Below are positions 13,511 to 24,280 of a DNA stretch of 27,707 bases, piece after piece. The translations under genes and the position numbers were made by a program. Location: the NCBI GenBank assembly GCA_023443625.1, contig JAEZTQ010000050.1, positions 1-27,707 of the forward strand, given 5' to 3'. The notes beneath the pieces are model-generated. The model worked only from the letters and a program-made list of their open reading frames with translations. It was not told the origin of the DNA and did not search any database. This DNA comes from Bacillota bacterium. Lineage in GTDB: Bacteria > Bacillota_A > Clostridia > Lachnospirales > Lachnospiraceae. Position 1 is the first letter of the stretch. Each line of letters starts with the position of its first letter.

Positions 13511-16450
13511 TTATTTCAATAGACTCTTTATTTCTTTGAACATATCTTTATTCTCAGTAATTTTGCTTTCATTACCAATAACACAGATATTTCCTGCCTC
13601 CATAATTGCAGCAATGAGTTTATGCAAAGCTCTGATATCTTCAATTGTAACATTTAAAACCTCATCTCGCTCTTTTTGAAGATCATTCTCTGTTATGCCA
13701 GCCAAATACATACTAAGAGATCGTTTTCCCGTGGACTGGGGTGTCAAGGGTGCATCAAGAGTGCTGAAGGTCCCAATGATATATTTTGTAATATCTCTTT
13801 CCTCTGCTGTAAAATTCTTTACATAGTCTGCTGCTTTCTCATAGATATTATTTGTCTCTCTTAAGTTCGGGTCACGGTAGGAGGTAAAATAAGCATCCCC
13901 ATCCACACCGGAAAAACCGCACATACAGCCGTAAGCACCACCCTTGACACGAACATTATTCCATAGATAGTCATAGCTTAATATAGTTTTTAAGACCTTT
14001 AAAGCGCCATTATATCCATACCCTGCTTTCATAAAGTTACCTGCTCGTGCTACATACTGCACCTGCATCGCTGTCTTAAAACCTTCATTTAAGCATACAG
14101 GGGACAGGGCTGAAGTATCGTAAGCTTCCAATATCTTGTTATCCGCAGATGTCTTTAACTTGTCGCAAAAGCTTGGTAGTTTTTCCTCAAAACGTCCATA
14201 TCCTTCTTCGTCAGCAGTAATACTACAGAGCAAATTATTTTTGGTGAAGATTATCTCCATCAGATCCTTAAGTTTTGAAACAACTGTATTTGCTTTTGTT
14301 GTAAAATTGTCAGCAATATCCTCTATAAACTTATAGAAGGCTATTCCCGTAGTTGTTTCCTTAAATAGTCCATGTTCCGAATAATAGCTCATTGCACGAT
14401 CAACGGCAACGCTATGCCCTGAAGAGTTGAAATGCATCTGTAATTTAGACTTAATCTCACCAATGATTTCCTTGAGTCTCTTGGTATCCTCAAATTTTGA
14501 ATTATAAATCATTTCTTCTATTAATCGGAAGGACTCAGACAACTTATCATACAATACTTTTGTACTAAATTCAAATACGGGATAGTAGCTTTGTGAACTC
14601 CCCTTCATAGAAAAGCTGATAACATTAGTGCTAATACCTCCCGTATGAATGTTGACTTCATTGGATAAATCCAAATAACTATAATTAGCAGTATCAACAT
14701 AACCGAGGATAAAGGATAATAAGGAGGCGTAAGGAAGGAGTTCCTTTGGTACTTCTTTAATATTAAACATTAAGCGCAGATATGCAATTTTATTGGTATA
14801 TACATTATGCCAAATCACTCTAGCCCCATCTATCTGATGTTCTTCATTATGCAGAGGGCGTATTTTCTTATCAATATCTCCACGTGTTAAGAGAGGGATT
14901 TTCTCTAATTCTTCCTTTGTTGAAGGAATCTCCTGATATTTTCTAAGCTGTTTTGTCTCTTCAATAACCTTTCTAATATCTTCTTTTGAAAGGGTGGCTT
15001 TGTATGTGGACAGCTTATTCTTAAGCTTTTCTTCCTTCTCACTATTTAATCCCAATTTCGGCTTTAATGTAACAATGGAGGAATGCATATTATCCAGTAA
15101 ATATTCTTTGATGCATTTTTCATAGTATCCCGTGCCAATTTTATCCTTTAAGAACTCATAACCAGTAGAATCCTTTAGATGCATAAAGGGTTTTTTATCA
15201 TCATAAAGCCAACTGCTCATTGCACGAAGCCCGTAGAGTAATCCCTTGGGAAATCTTCCATAATCCCCTTCACGGTATCTAAATTCATAGAAATTAATAG
15301 CTGCCCGTAAAGACTTCTCATCCAATCCCTCAGTAACCAGCCTCGATAGAACATCTCTAACAATACCAATAAAGGGTTCCTTTTTGTCCCCCTCAGAATT
15401 CTTCGCAATAATGCTAAAGATGGGTTGTAGAATTTCATCTTCATATCCACCAAGAATATCCTTACCGATTTCAGCATCTAATAGCGCCTGCTTAATGGGT
15501 GCACCTGGTGCCTGTAAGAGTACATAATCAAGGATCTGAAAGGTTAAACCCAGCTCCTTATCCAAGGAATCTCCTATTACTGTATTTAGACTTAGATAAG
15601 TATTATCTTGTATTCCTTCCTCTTCACTTAAGGAATAGAAGGCCTCTACCTCTCTCATAGCCTGAAAGCTTTCCTGCATTTGTACTTGGGAATTTACATT
15701 AAGGCGATCATATTGATTTAAGTACTCCTTATCAAGCCATTCCAGACGCTCCTTAAAATCCATATCTCCATATAGATAAATATAGCTGTTGGAGGGGTGA
15801 TAATAGGTCTTATGAAATTCAATGAACTCCTCATAAGAAAGATCTGGAATAAAATCCGGATCACCACCAGATTCAACTCCATAAGCTGTATTAGGAAACA
15901 GGGAATTTTGTATCATGCGATAAATGATTGATTCCGGTGAAGAGAAAGCACCCTTCATCTCATTATAAACAACACCATTAAGCTTAAGCTCAGCATTTTC
16001 ATCCTCGAGCTCATAATGCCAACCCTCCTGCTTAAAGATTTCTCCTCTCTCATATATGTTGGGATATAATACCGCATCCATATAAACATGCATCAAGTTC
16101 TTAAAATCCTGATCGTTTATACTCGCAACTGGATACACAGTTTTATCCGGATAAGTCATTGCATTGAGAAACGTATTTAATGAACCCTTGGCTAACTCAA
16201 CAAAAGGGTCCTTCGCAGGAAAATTCTTCGAGCCACATAACACGGAATGTTCAATAATATGGGCAACTCCTGTACTGTTATTAGGCGGTGTTCGAAATCC
16301 AATGGAAAACACCTTGTTATTATCATCATTTGCTATTAATGCAACTCTAGCACCAGTTTTCTTGTGTACAAGTAATTTGCCAATACCATTAACATCTTCA
16401 AGTTTTTCCTCAAATATAAAGTCATACGAGGTAGGAATTTCAAATCTCAT
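13511..16450 (-). CDS. M16C family zinc metalloprotease (presequence protease-like)
   Basis: The preferred start at 16450 (MRFEIPTSYDF), after GGAGG at 16459-16463, gives 979 residues; an in-frame ATG at 16474 adds eight residues but lacks such a site. The inverted zinc motif HxxEH is in AHIIEHSVLCGS near residue 60, and VVYNEMKGAFSSPES supplies the downstream glutamate of the family. The second half contains the M16C-associated domain (about residues 470-720) and an inactive C-terminal M16 domain with VKGGAYGCMCGFSG. Cym1/PreP-type enzymes degrade short unstructured peptides in a closed chamber. No signal peptide, so cytoplasmic. It is followed by era after 50 bp. Confidence 0.9.
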   Translation of the reverse strand: MRFEIPTSYDFIFEEKLEDVNGIGKLLVHKKTGARVALIANDDNNKVFSIGFRTPPNNSTGVAHIIEHSVLCGSKNFPAKDPFVELAKGSLNTFLNAMTYPDKTVYPVASINDQDFKNLMHVYMDAVLYPNIYERGEIFKQEGWHYELEDENAELKLNGVVYNEMKGAFSSPESIIYRMIQNSLFPNTAYGVESGGDPDFIPDLSYEEFIEFHKTYYHPSNSYIYLYGDMDFKERLEWLDKEYLNQYDRLNVNSQVQMQESFQAMREVEAFYSLSEEEGIQDNTYLSLNTVIGDSLDKELGLTFQILDYVLLQAPGAPIKQALLDAEIGKDILGGYEDEILQPIFSIIAKNSEGDKKEPFIGIVRDVLSRLVTEGLDEKSLRAAINFYEFRYREGDYGRFPKGLLYGLRAMSSWLYDDKKPFMHLKDSTGYEFLKDKIGTGYYEKCIKEYLLDNMHSSIVTLKPKLGLNSEKEEKLKNKLSTYKATLSKEDIRKVIEETKQLRKYQEIPSTKEELEKIPLLTRGDIDKKIRPLHNEEHQIDGARVIWHNVYTNKIAYLRLMFNIKEVPKELLPYASLLSFILGYVDTANYSYLDLSNEVNIHTGGISTNVISFSMKGSSQSYYPVFEFSTKVLYDKLSESFRLIEEMIYNSKFEDTKRLKEIIGEIKSKLQMHFNSSGHSVAVDRAMSYYSEHGLFKETTTGIAFYKFIEDIADNFTTKANTVVSKLKDLMEIIFTKNNLLCSITADEEGYGRFEEKLPSFCDKLKTSADNKILEAYDTSALSPVCLNEGFKTAMQVQYVARAGNFMKAGYGYNGALKVLKTILSYDYLWNNVRVKGGAYGCMCGFSGVDGDAYFTSYRDPNLRETNNIYEKAADYVKNFTAEERDITKYIIGTFSTLDAPLTPQSTGKRSLSMYLAGITENDLQKERDEVLNVTIEDIRALHKLIAAIMEAGNICVIGNESKITENKDMFKEIKSLLK

Positions 16451-16829
16451 GTAGTTATCCTCCATATAAATCATCCTATAGTTAAAACAAACAAATTGTC
16501 TGCGTCTATTCTAAGTATGGTAATTTGTAGTATATGCTTATTCATAATAACATAAAAATATTAGTTTGTCATTTCCCCCCTATCAAATATTTTCCATAGA
16601 TTAGTTCTCTAACAACCTCAAAGATGCTAAAAAATAATTGAATTAACTATCTGAATTAACTATTCCTCTTCTCGTAAATTTGTCAAAGTGAGCAAAAATA
16701 CATGAAATTTGATGTAAATTATACAAAATGTAACAAAAGTTATTTGACTTTTATTATCTTTTATGTTAAATTTATACTAACATTACTAATAGTGGTAATG
16801 TAATTATGAATATGTTTTAGGAGGCTCTT
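16451..16829. other. intergenic region between divergent M16 protease and csp genes
   Basis: No gene is seen. It holds the protease ribosome site, a direct repeat GAATTAACTAT twice (14-base period, near 16640-16664), and the csp promoter and leader at the right. Confidence 0.6.
16744..16778 (+). promoter_or_regulatory. csp promoter candidate
   Basis: TTGACT (16744-16749) lies 16 bases before TTAAAT (16766-16771); a better -10 TATACT (16773-16778) is spaced too far. A CATTAC/GTAATG hairpin (16781-16800) opens the leader. Confidence 0.4.
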
Positions 16830-17030
16830 ATGAAGACGGGTACAGTTAAATGGTTTAACGCAAAGAAAGGTTTTGGATTTATATCTGACGAAGAAGGAAA
16901 CGATGTATTTGTACATTTTTCCGCACTTATGATGGATGGTTTTAAGGTTCTTGAAGAAGGAGAGAAAGTTCAGTTTGATGTAGTTCAAGGCGATAAAGGA
17001 CCTCAGGCTGCTAATGTATCCCGATTATAA
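16830..17030 (+). CDS. cold-shock protein, CspA family
   Basis: This 66-residue single cold-shock domain is a typical full-length Csp. The RNA-binding motifs RNP1 (KGFGFIS) and RNP2 (VFVHF) are intact, with KWFNAKKG at the start. It would bind single-stranded RNA or DNA and act as an RNA chaperone in the cytoplasm. It follows a good ribosome site TAGGAGGC and is monocistronic, with a strong terminator at 17105-17135. It cannot be assigned to a specific csp paralogue. Confidence 0.95.
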   Translation: MKTGTVKWFNAKKGFGFISDEEGNDVFVHFSALMMDGFKVLEEGEKVQFDVVQGDKGPQAANVSRL

Positions 17031-17104
17031 TCACAACGACTTATTGTTATTTTTATAATATATGCACATAGTAGTTGTTGAAAAAGTACTTAATAATGAA
17101 TTTT

Positions 17105-17135
17105 AAGAGGAATTGGCCTACCAATTCCTCTTTTT
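17105..17135 (+). terminator. csp terminator
   Basis: A perfect 12-bp stem (17105-17116 with 17121-17132) with a 4-base loop runs into CTCTTTTTG. It lies between convergent csp and purH and is oriented for csp. Confidence 0.9.
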
Positions 17136-17173
17136 GATTTTCACTCTATTTTTATGAGTTCTGTATAAGTTAA

Positions 17174-18727
17174 TTAATGTTTAAAGTGTCTCATTCCAGT
17201 AAATATCATTGCTATTCCATATTCGTTGCATTTCTTAATGGAATCCTCATCTCTGCCTGCTCCTCCTGGTTGGATAATTGCTGTGATTCCGGCTTTATGT
17301 GCTGCTTCCACACAATCACTAAAAGGGAAGAAAGCATCGGAGGCAAGTACAGCTCCCTCTGTAATATTCTCATCAATTAATTCTTTGGCATGCTCGATGG
17401 ATTGCTTTGTGGCCCATATACGATTTACCTGCCCCGGTCCTATACCGATGGATTGCTTATCTTTAGCCAGAGCGATACCATTTGATTTAACAAATTTAAC
17501 TACACGCCAAGCAAATTTGAGATCTTCCATTTCTCTCTCGGAAGGAGCACGATCTGTAACTACCTTTAAATCATCTTCATTATAGATTTTACTGTCTATG
17601 GTTTGAACGATCAAACCACCGTTAACCTTCTTCAAATCGTAAGCTGTCTCATCCTGAGGCACTTCAATATCAGAAAGCTTTAGCAATCTGATATTCTTCT
17701 TAATGGTTAATAGCTCTAAGGCTTCCTTCTCATAGGAAGGAGCAACAATAACCTCCAGGAAGATATCCTTCATCTCCTCTGCCATGGCCACATTAACCTC
17801 CCGGTTACTTACAACAATTCCGCCAAAGATCGAAGTCTTATCGGCATCAAAGGCTTTTCTCCAGGCTTCATAGATATCAGCAGCACTGCCAACGCCACAG
17901 GGATTACCATGTTTGCAGGCAACTACCGTAGGTTCAGTAAATTCCTTCAGTAGCTCTAATGCACCATTGGTATCATTAATATTATTAAAGGACAATTCCT
18001 TACCATGTAACTGTACAGCATCAGCAATTGATCCTTTTCTCTTACCGATTTCACGGTAAAATGCTGCTGATTGGTGAGGATTTTCTCCATATCTCATGTC
18101 CTGAACCTTTTCAAAGGTCATGGTCAGAGCCTCAGGGAACTCTTTATCATTTCTTTGTTTCTTTAAATAATCAGCTATCATGGTGTCATAGGAAGATGTA
18201 TGCATGAAAACCTTCTGCATCAGATAGAATTTAGTATCAAGAGATACCTCTTTTTTCTCTTTAAGCTCTGCTAATACCTTTTCGTAATCTCTTGGATCAA
18301 CTACCACAGCCACATCCTGATAATTTTTCGCCGCAGAACGAAGCATAGTGGGACCACCGATATCAATGTTCTCCACTGCCTCTGCTCTGGTAACATCCTC
18401 TTTTAAAATAGTAGCTTTAAAGGGATATAGATTTACAACAACAATATCAATCGTATCTATATTCAAATCTTCTAGTTGTTTCATATGGGAAGGATTGCTT
18501 CTCATTGCTAGTAAACCTGCATGTACCATAGGATGAAGTGTCTTCACGCGCCCATCCAGGCACTCGGGAAAGCCGGTCAATTTGGAAATTTCAATAGCAG
18601 GTACTCCTGCCTCTAGTAATTTACCATAAGTACCTCCAGTAGAAACAATGTCAATTCCTAAGGCTACTAACTCTTTGGCAAACTCAACAATTCCTGTCTT
18701 GTCCGATACACTGATTAATGCTCTCAT
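17174..18727 (-). CDS. purH: bifunctional AICAR formyltransferase/IMP cyclohydrolase
   Basis: It performs the last two steps of IMP synthesis: formylation of AICAR with 10-formyl-THF, then ring closure. The start at 18727 (MRALISVSDKTG) after GGAG gives 517 residues, the family norm; the longer open frame to 18784 has no ribosome site. The N-terminal MGS-like cyclohydrolase domain contains STGGTYGKLLEAG and GGPTMLRSAAKN. The transformylase part has the Lys-His pair in CKHGNPCG and ends with QPGGAGRDEDSI and FTGMRHFKH. It stands alone, not in a pur operon. Together with guaB (22.7 kb) it feeds GMP synthesis. Confidence 0.97.
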   Translation of the reverse strand: MRALISVSDKTGIVEFAKELVALGIDIVSTGGTYGKLLEAGVPAIEISKLTGFPECLDGRVKTLHPMVHAGLLAMRSNPSHMKQLEDLNIDTIDIVVVNLYPFKATILKEDVTRAEAVENIDIGGPTMLRSAAKNYQDVAVVVDPRDYEKVLAELKEKKEVSLDTKFYLMQKVFMHTSSYDTMIADYLKKQRNDKEFPEALTMTFEKVQDMRYGENPHQSAAFYREIGKRKGSIADAVQLHGKELSFNNINDTNGALELLKEFTEPTVVACKHGNPCGVGSAADIYEAWRKAFDADKTSIFGGIVVSNREVNVAMAEEMKDIFLEVIVAPSYEKEALELLTIKKNIRLLKLSDIEVPQDETAYDLKKVNGGLIVQTIDSKIYNEDDLKVVTDRAPSEREMEDLKFAWRVVKFVKSNGIALAKDKQSIGIGPGQVNRIWATKQSIEHAKELIDENITEGAVLASDAFFPFSDCVEAAHKAGITAIIQPGGAGRDEDSIKKCNEYGIAMIFTGMRHFKH

Positions 18728-18810
18728 GCTTAATCTCCTTTTCTTCCTAGTTTTTTGTCTTCCATCTATAAACATAATAACCAAATAAATATTTGGTCTC
18801 CTTATAGAAA

Positions 18811-18839
18811 ATACTACACTAAGGCAATTGTGATTTCAA
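18811..18839 (-). promoter_or_regulatory. purH promoter
   Basis: TTGAAA (18839-18834), 17 bases, then TAGTAT (18816-18811). A small palindrome ACCAAAT/ATTTGGT (18780-18797) lies just downstream in the leader. No purine riboswitch core was recognised. Confidence 0.5.
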
Positions 18840-18883
18840 TTGATAAATACTTATGTGTTTTATATTTTTTTCTAATATATAGT

Positions 18884-19003
18884 GCAGATTGTAGGATTAT
18901 ATACAAAATCCTGGTTATTTTTCAATGGACTTTGGCAGCCTGTAGGATTAAAATCATAGTTATTACAATCTACTTTAGCAGCATGTAGGATTACCACAAC
19001 GTC
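18884..19003. repeat. three degenerate direct repeats in the purH-pyk intergenic region
   Basis: GCAGNNTGTAGGATTA occurs at 18884, 18935 and 18978 (spacings 51 and 43). The first two units also share AAAATC, GTTATT, CAAT and ACTTT blocks in order. No reading frame was found. Confidence 0.65.
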
Positions 19004-19034
19004 AAAGACAAAGACAAAACTAATTCAATTAATA

Positions 19035-19063
19035 TTGCATTCAATCTAAAATTATACTATAAT
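19035..19063 (+). promoter_or_regulatory. promoter candidate for the structured leader and membrane protein
   Basis: TTGCAT (19035-19040), 17 bases, TATAAT (19058-19063). The predicted start near 19070 gives a leader of about 270 nt. Confidence 0.5.
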
Positions 19064-19104
19064 TCCTATGATTGCTTTTACATGTGGCAGGGATACAATC
19101 CACG

Positions 19105-19312
19105 AAAAGGTAAAATTGGTATTTTTTCCTTTTAACTCCCTGGTATACAGAATGTGAGATAAGATTGAAAAACCACATATTTTTCAATGGGCAACTTTGT
19201 GCCTGGGGCTCAAAGATTGCAGATTACGGAAAGGCAAGGTTATTAGTGTGAATTATTAAAAAGCATAATTCACACCTAGAAGTTTGTGCCTGCGTAATCC
19301 TCGGCACAAACT
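19105..19312 (+). promoter_or_regulatory. structured 5' leader with alternative pairings (possible cis-regulatory RNA)
   Basis: A series of stems precedes the membrane protein gene: 19105-19116 with 19121-19133; ATTGAAAAA (19164-19172) with TTTTTCAAT (19180-19188), perfect; GTGTGAATTAT (19246-19256) with ATAATTCACAC (19265-19275), perfect. AGTTTGTGCC (19281-19290) pairs with GGCACAAACT (19303-19312). The right arm of this last stem can instead pair with TTTGTGCC at 19196-19203, while GATTACG (19222-19228) pairs with CGTAATC (19293-19299). The two folds exclude each other. No known riboswitch class was recognised. Confidence 0.5.
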
Positions 19313-19341
19313 AACTCAAAGGGAAGGAATGTACTGTTAGT

Positions 19342-20019
19342 ATGAATAAATTCAAAATTACTGATTTTTTCATTGGCATTATTTTTACTTTATTATTCAT
19401 ATCCCTGGCTGTAATTATTACTATTAATTTCAGACCACTCTATTATATGGATATTAAATTTCTTAATATAGAAGCTACTTCTGGTTTAGATAAAAATGAA
19501 ATTCTTGCAAATTACAATGCATTAATCGACTACTCCTCCCCATTTTTTAGGGGTGATCTGGTTTTTCCCACTTTATCAGCTTCAGAAAGCGGACTCAGCC
19601 ATTTTGTAGAAGTAAAAAATATTTTTATAAGTTTTTATCTCCTTGGAGCAGTCACCTTAATCCTTGGGATAATAATAATTTTACACAAATCAAGGAATAA
19701 GGATTATAGTTATCTTTTAGTTTCAGCCATAACTGCTATTGTTTTACCAATTCTACTTGGGCTGCTGATGAGCATTAATTTTGATCGCACCTTTATCCTT
19801 TTTCATAAATTATTTTTTAATAATAATGATTGGCTGTTTGATCCAACTACTGATCCTGTTATTACCATTTTACCCGATACTTTTTTTATGCACTGCGCAA
19901 TTCTTATCATTTTAATTGTACTCTTATGCAGTATTATATTTCTTCTTATATATGTACATTTTCATAAAAAAAGGCGTTATGGTATAAAATACCGTAAGAG
20001 CCGAGGATTAAAATTGTAA
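19342..20019 (+). CDS. TIGR01906/DUF1461-type integral membrane protein
   Basis: The 225-residue protein has about four membrane segments (residues about 10-30, 95-115, 125-145, 185-205) and a basic C-terminus (HFHKKRRYGIKYRKSRG). The extracytoplasmic loops carry the family-like patterns SHFVEVKNIF and RTFILFHKLFFNNNDWLFDP then DPVITILPDTFF. I recognise this as the TIGR01906/DUF1461 family of Gram-positive membrane proteins, function unknown. The ribosome site GGGAAGGA is about 12 bases from the ATG, rather far, so start efficiency may depend on the leader fold. It lies alone before pyk. Confidence 0.7.
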   Translation: MNKFKITDFFIGIIFTLLFISLAVIITINFRPLYYMDIKFLNIEATSGLDKNEILANYNALIDYSSPFFRGDLVFPTLSASESGLSHFVEVKNIFISFYLLGAVTLILGIIIILHKSRNKDYSYLLVSAITAIVLPILLGLLMSINFDRTFILFHKLFFNNNDWLFDPTTDPVITILPDTFFMHCAILIILIVLLCSIIFLLIYVHFHKKRRYGIKYRKSRGLKL

Positions 20020-20029
20020 TATTATAACA

Positions 20030-20057
20030 TTGATTTGTTTGACCCATATGGTATGAT
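20030..20057 (+). promoter_or_regulatory. pyk promoter
   Basis: TTGATT (20030-20035), a 16-base spacer, and extended -10 TGGTATGAT (TATGAT at 20052-20057), about 95 bases before the pyk start. Confidence 0.55.
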
Positions 20058-20154
20058 AAATATGTTAATTAGTTATCAATGCCAGCTTATCTTAATAATT
20101 CATTTTATTATATAGTAAATTACAAAATAGTCGTACATGACAATGGAGGTAAAC

Positions 20155-21582
20155 ATGAGAAAAACGAAAATTATTTGTACTTTAGGACCATCCACGGATA
20201 ACGACCAGGTATTAAAAGAGTTGATTTTATCCGGTATGGATGTTGCACGCTTTAACTTTTCCCATGCTAATCATGAGGAACATCTTGGAAGATTAAAGAA
20301 GATAGAAAAGTATCGTGAGGAACTGGGAATACCAGTAGCTACCCTTTTGGATACCAAGGGACCAGAAATCCGTATCGGCACTTTCAAAGATAACAAAAAA
20401 GTCCATTTAAAAGAAGGTCAAACCTTTACCTTAACTTCAAGGGATGTTATAGGTGATGAGAGTCAAGTTTCCATCTCCTACCCTAATTTAGTTTATGATA
20501 TTGAAGTGGGTAATAGAGTTTTAATTGATGATGGCTTAATCGAGATGACTGTAGTCTCAATTAATGAGACTGACATTGTTTGTAAAGTCAAAAATAATGG
20601 CATTGTATCGAATAAAAAGGGCGTTAATGTTCCTGGTGTGCATTTAACTATGCCTTTCATCAGTGATAAGGATCGAGAAGATATTATTTTTGCAATTAAT
20701 AATCAATATGACTTTATCGCAGCTTCCTTTGTTAGAACTGCCGATGACGTAAAAGAAATCCGTAAAATGCTACTTAAGCATAAATCTAAAACTAAAATTA
20801 TTGCTAAAATTGAAAATTATCAGGGTGTAGAACATATAGATGAAATTATCAAAGCTTCTGATGGAATTATGATTGCTCGTGGTGACATGGGTGTTGAAAT
20901 ACCTTATGAAGAAGTTCCATCCATCCAGAAAATGATTATCAAAAAGGTATATAATAGTTCAAAACAGGTAATAACAGCAACACAAATGCTTGATTCAATG
21001 ATAAAAAACCCCAGACCTACAAGAGCAGAGACCACGGACGTTGCAAATGCAATCTATGATGGTACCAGCGCAATCATGTTATCTGGTGAGACCGCTGCTG
21101 GAAATTATCCTGTAGAAGCTTTAAAAACTATGGTTAAAATTACTCTGCGAACAGAAGCAGATATTGATTATAAAAAACGTTTTAGAATACAGGATGTATG
21201 CCAAAGCCCTGATATCACCGATGCTATCTCTCGCGCTACCGTTACAACTGCTCATGATTTAAATGCAAAGATGATTATTACAGTTACAACCTCCGGAAGT
21301 ACTGCACGTGTAATATCACGTTATCGTCCAGAGTGCCAGATCCTTGGTTGTACCACAGATCCAATGGTATGCAGACAATTAAATATGGCTTGGGGTGTTA
21401 CTCCTTTACTGATGCAAGTAGAACACGACACCTTTGAATTATTTGATCATGCAATACAAGCCGTTGAAGAAGCAGGTTATCTAGAAGATGGCGAATTGGC
21501 TGTTCTTACAGCCGGTGTACCTTTAGGTATGTCAGGGACCACGAATCTACTCAAGGTTCAAATAGCAGGCAGTAAGTTCTAA
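20155..21582 (+). CDS. pyk: pyruvate kinase
   Basis: It converts PEP + ADP to pyruvate + ATP. The start at 20155 (MRKTKIICTLGPS) follows TGGAGGTAAAC; the open frame six codons longer includes the ribosome site. The 475-residue length is that of the form without the extra C-terminal PEP-utiliser domain found in Bacillus. Motifs: RFNFSHANHEEH, KIENYQGVEHIDEI with the catalytic lysine, IMIARGDMGVEIP, and ATQMLDSMIKNPRPTRAET. The C-terminal regulatory domain has VTTSGSTARVISRYRP. It opposes or complements ppdK at the same metabolic node. Confidence 0.97.
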   Translation: MRKTKIICTLGPSTDNDQVLKELILSGMDVARFNFSHANHEEHLGRLKKIEKYREELGIPVATLLDTKGPEIRIGTFKDNKKVHLKEGQTFTLTSRDVIGDESQVSISYPNLVYDIEVGNRVLIDDGLIEMTVVSINETDIVCKVKNNGIVSNKKGVNVPGVHLTMPFISDKDREDIIFAINNQYDFIAASFVRTADDVKEIRKMLLKHKSKTKIIAKIENYQGVEHIDEIIKASDGIMIARGDMGVEIPYEEVPSIQKMIIKKVYNSSKQVITATQMLDSMIKNPRPTRAETTDVANAIYDGTSAIMLSGETAAGNYPVEALKTMVKITLRTEADIDYKKRFRIQDVCQSPDITDAISRATVTTAHDLNAKMIITVTTSGSTARVISRYRPECQILGCTTDPMVCRQLNMAWGVTPLLMQVEHDTFELFDHAIQAVEEAGYLEDGELAVLTAGVPLGMSGTTNLLKVQIAGSKF

Positions 21583-21595
21583 TTCATAATGCCAA

Positions 21596-21631
21596 AGAGG
21601 CTGTCAAATACATTTTAATTTGACAGCCTCT
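21596..21631 (+). terminator. pyk terminator
   Basis: A perfect 14-bp stem AGAGGCTGTCAAAT (21596-21609) with 21618-21631. There is no T-run on the pyk side; on the minus strand it is followed by TTTGG. It lies between pyk and the convergent amidase gene and may serve either. Confidence 0.65.
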
Positions 21632-21769
21632 GATACAAATAAATGAATGAATTAACCAGACAAGTTCTTCTTATATGCAACTTATAATTTCTATTAAATA
21701 TAGCCTCCAACTTAGTTTTTATGAGTAACTACTACGCATAAATCACCTAAGTCAAAGGCTCTTATTTTT

Positions 21770-22456
21770 CTACTTATCAAGCTCTGCCATTACATCTGCC
21801 TTAAATTGTGCCCAGGCAGCTTCATCCTCGACAAAATAAAGGGGGCATGGTTTACCTTTTACATCATAATGTCTGAGAATATCCTCCTCCTCTAGATTAA
21901 ATTTCTTACATAAAGAAGCAGTTAAAGCAACCAGAGAAGAATATGTCTTTTCATTATATTTACCAGTTTTGTCTGGATGACAACCTTCAATTGCAACGGT
22001 ATCAACATTTCTATCATTGGAGGCATAGGATATTTCCGTCAAAGGGATGCACTGTATAATTTCACCCTCTAGACCAACGATAAAATGACTGCTGGCACTG
22101 GTTTTATGACTCTTTGCTAATCCTTCAAAATAATCCCTATTATTCTTTGCTGTAGTCCCTGGATTAGCCGTATAATGTATAACCACTCCCTTAATCCTCT
22201 TTAATTTATCCTGGGGTCTGGAATAGGGGTTGGGTGTAAGATAGTCCAGCTTGATAACTTCACCATTGGACATTGGCTCCCCTAGGGTTTCTTCCCTTGT
22301 AATAAGTCCATATTGATTATCCATAAATAACTTAAACATAGCATATAAAGGAATTATAATTAATGCTGCTACAAATATGATAGAGAGTAGATTTTTAATA
22401 ATCTTCCTTCTTTGCTTTCTTCTTCGCCATTGTACCTTGCTTAATCTTTTAGCCAT
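21770..22456 (-). CDS. membrane-anchored N-acetylmuramoyl-L-alanine amidase (Amidase_2)
   Basis: It cleaves the lactyl-amide bond between MurNAc and L-Ala in peptidoglycan. The preferred start at 22456 (MAKRLSKVQW), after AGGTGA, gives 228 residues; an in-frame ATG at 22492 adds twelve. A very basic N-terminus (RRRKQRRK) precedes one membrane segment (about residues 20-42), so the catalytic part lies outside the membrane. Zinc ligands of the amidase-2 fold are visible: VVIHYTANPG, then HYDVKGKPCP with His and Cys; VAIEGCH is also typical. It may act in cell-wall turnover, sporulation or germination; the context does not decide. Confidence 0.88.
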   Translation of the reverse strand: MAKRLSKVQWRRRKQRRKIIKNLLSIIFVAALIIIPLYAMFKLFMDNQYGLITREETLGEPMSNGEVIKLDYLTPNPYSRPQDKLKRIKGVVIHYTANPGTTAKNNRDYFEGLAKSHKTSASSHFIVGLEGEIIQCIPLTEISYASNDRNVDTVAIEGCHPDKTGKYNEKTYSSLVALTASLCKKFNLEEEDILRHYDVKGKPCPLYFVEDEAAWAQFKADVMAELDK

Positions 22457-22549
22457 CTTCTCACCTGTAAATTCTATAAACTTTAGTTTCATAGGGTTAA
22501 ATCGTTCTATTTGTTAATAAACAACCCAGCATACATTACTAACGAATTA

Positions 22550-22589
22550 AAGGCAGGATTATCTTCAATATTTTGAAAAATCCTGCCTT
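22550..22589 (-). terminator. guaB terminator
   Basis: AAGGCAGGATT (22550-22560) pairs with AATCCTGCCTT (22579-22589), 11 bp perfect, about 85 bases beyond the guaB stop. The T-run is short (CCTTTAATT). Confidence 0.65.
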
Positions 22590-22673
22590 CATTCTTATGT
22601 CACTATTAATCATCTACAACCTATGATACTTATGAATATAGATTATTTAACTACCTATCTTGCTTACTAAGAA

Positions 22674-24251
<1,578 letters not shown>

Positions 24252-24280
24252 TCAGGTTACTTCAGAACAAAGAATGTGCC

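Noticed and set aside
16761..16988. Minus-strand ORF over the cold-shock gene
   Set aside because: Antisense shadow of a clear Csp coding sequence with promoter, ribosome site and terminator on the plus strand.
18728..18840. Purine riboswitch upstream of purH
   Set aside because: No conserved purine-aptamer core seen and the leader from the predicted promoter is under 90 nt.
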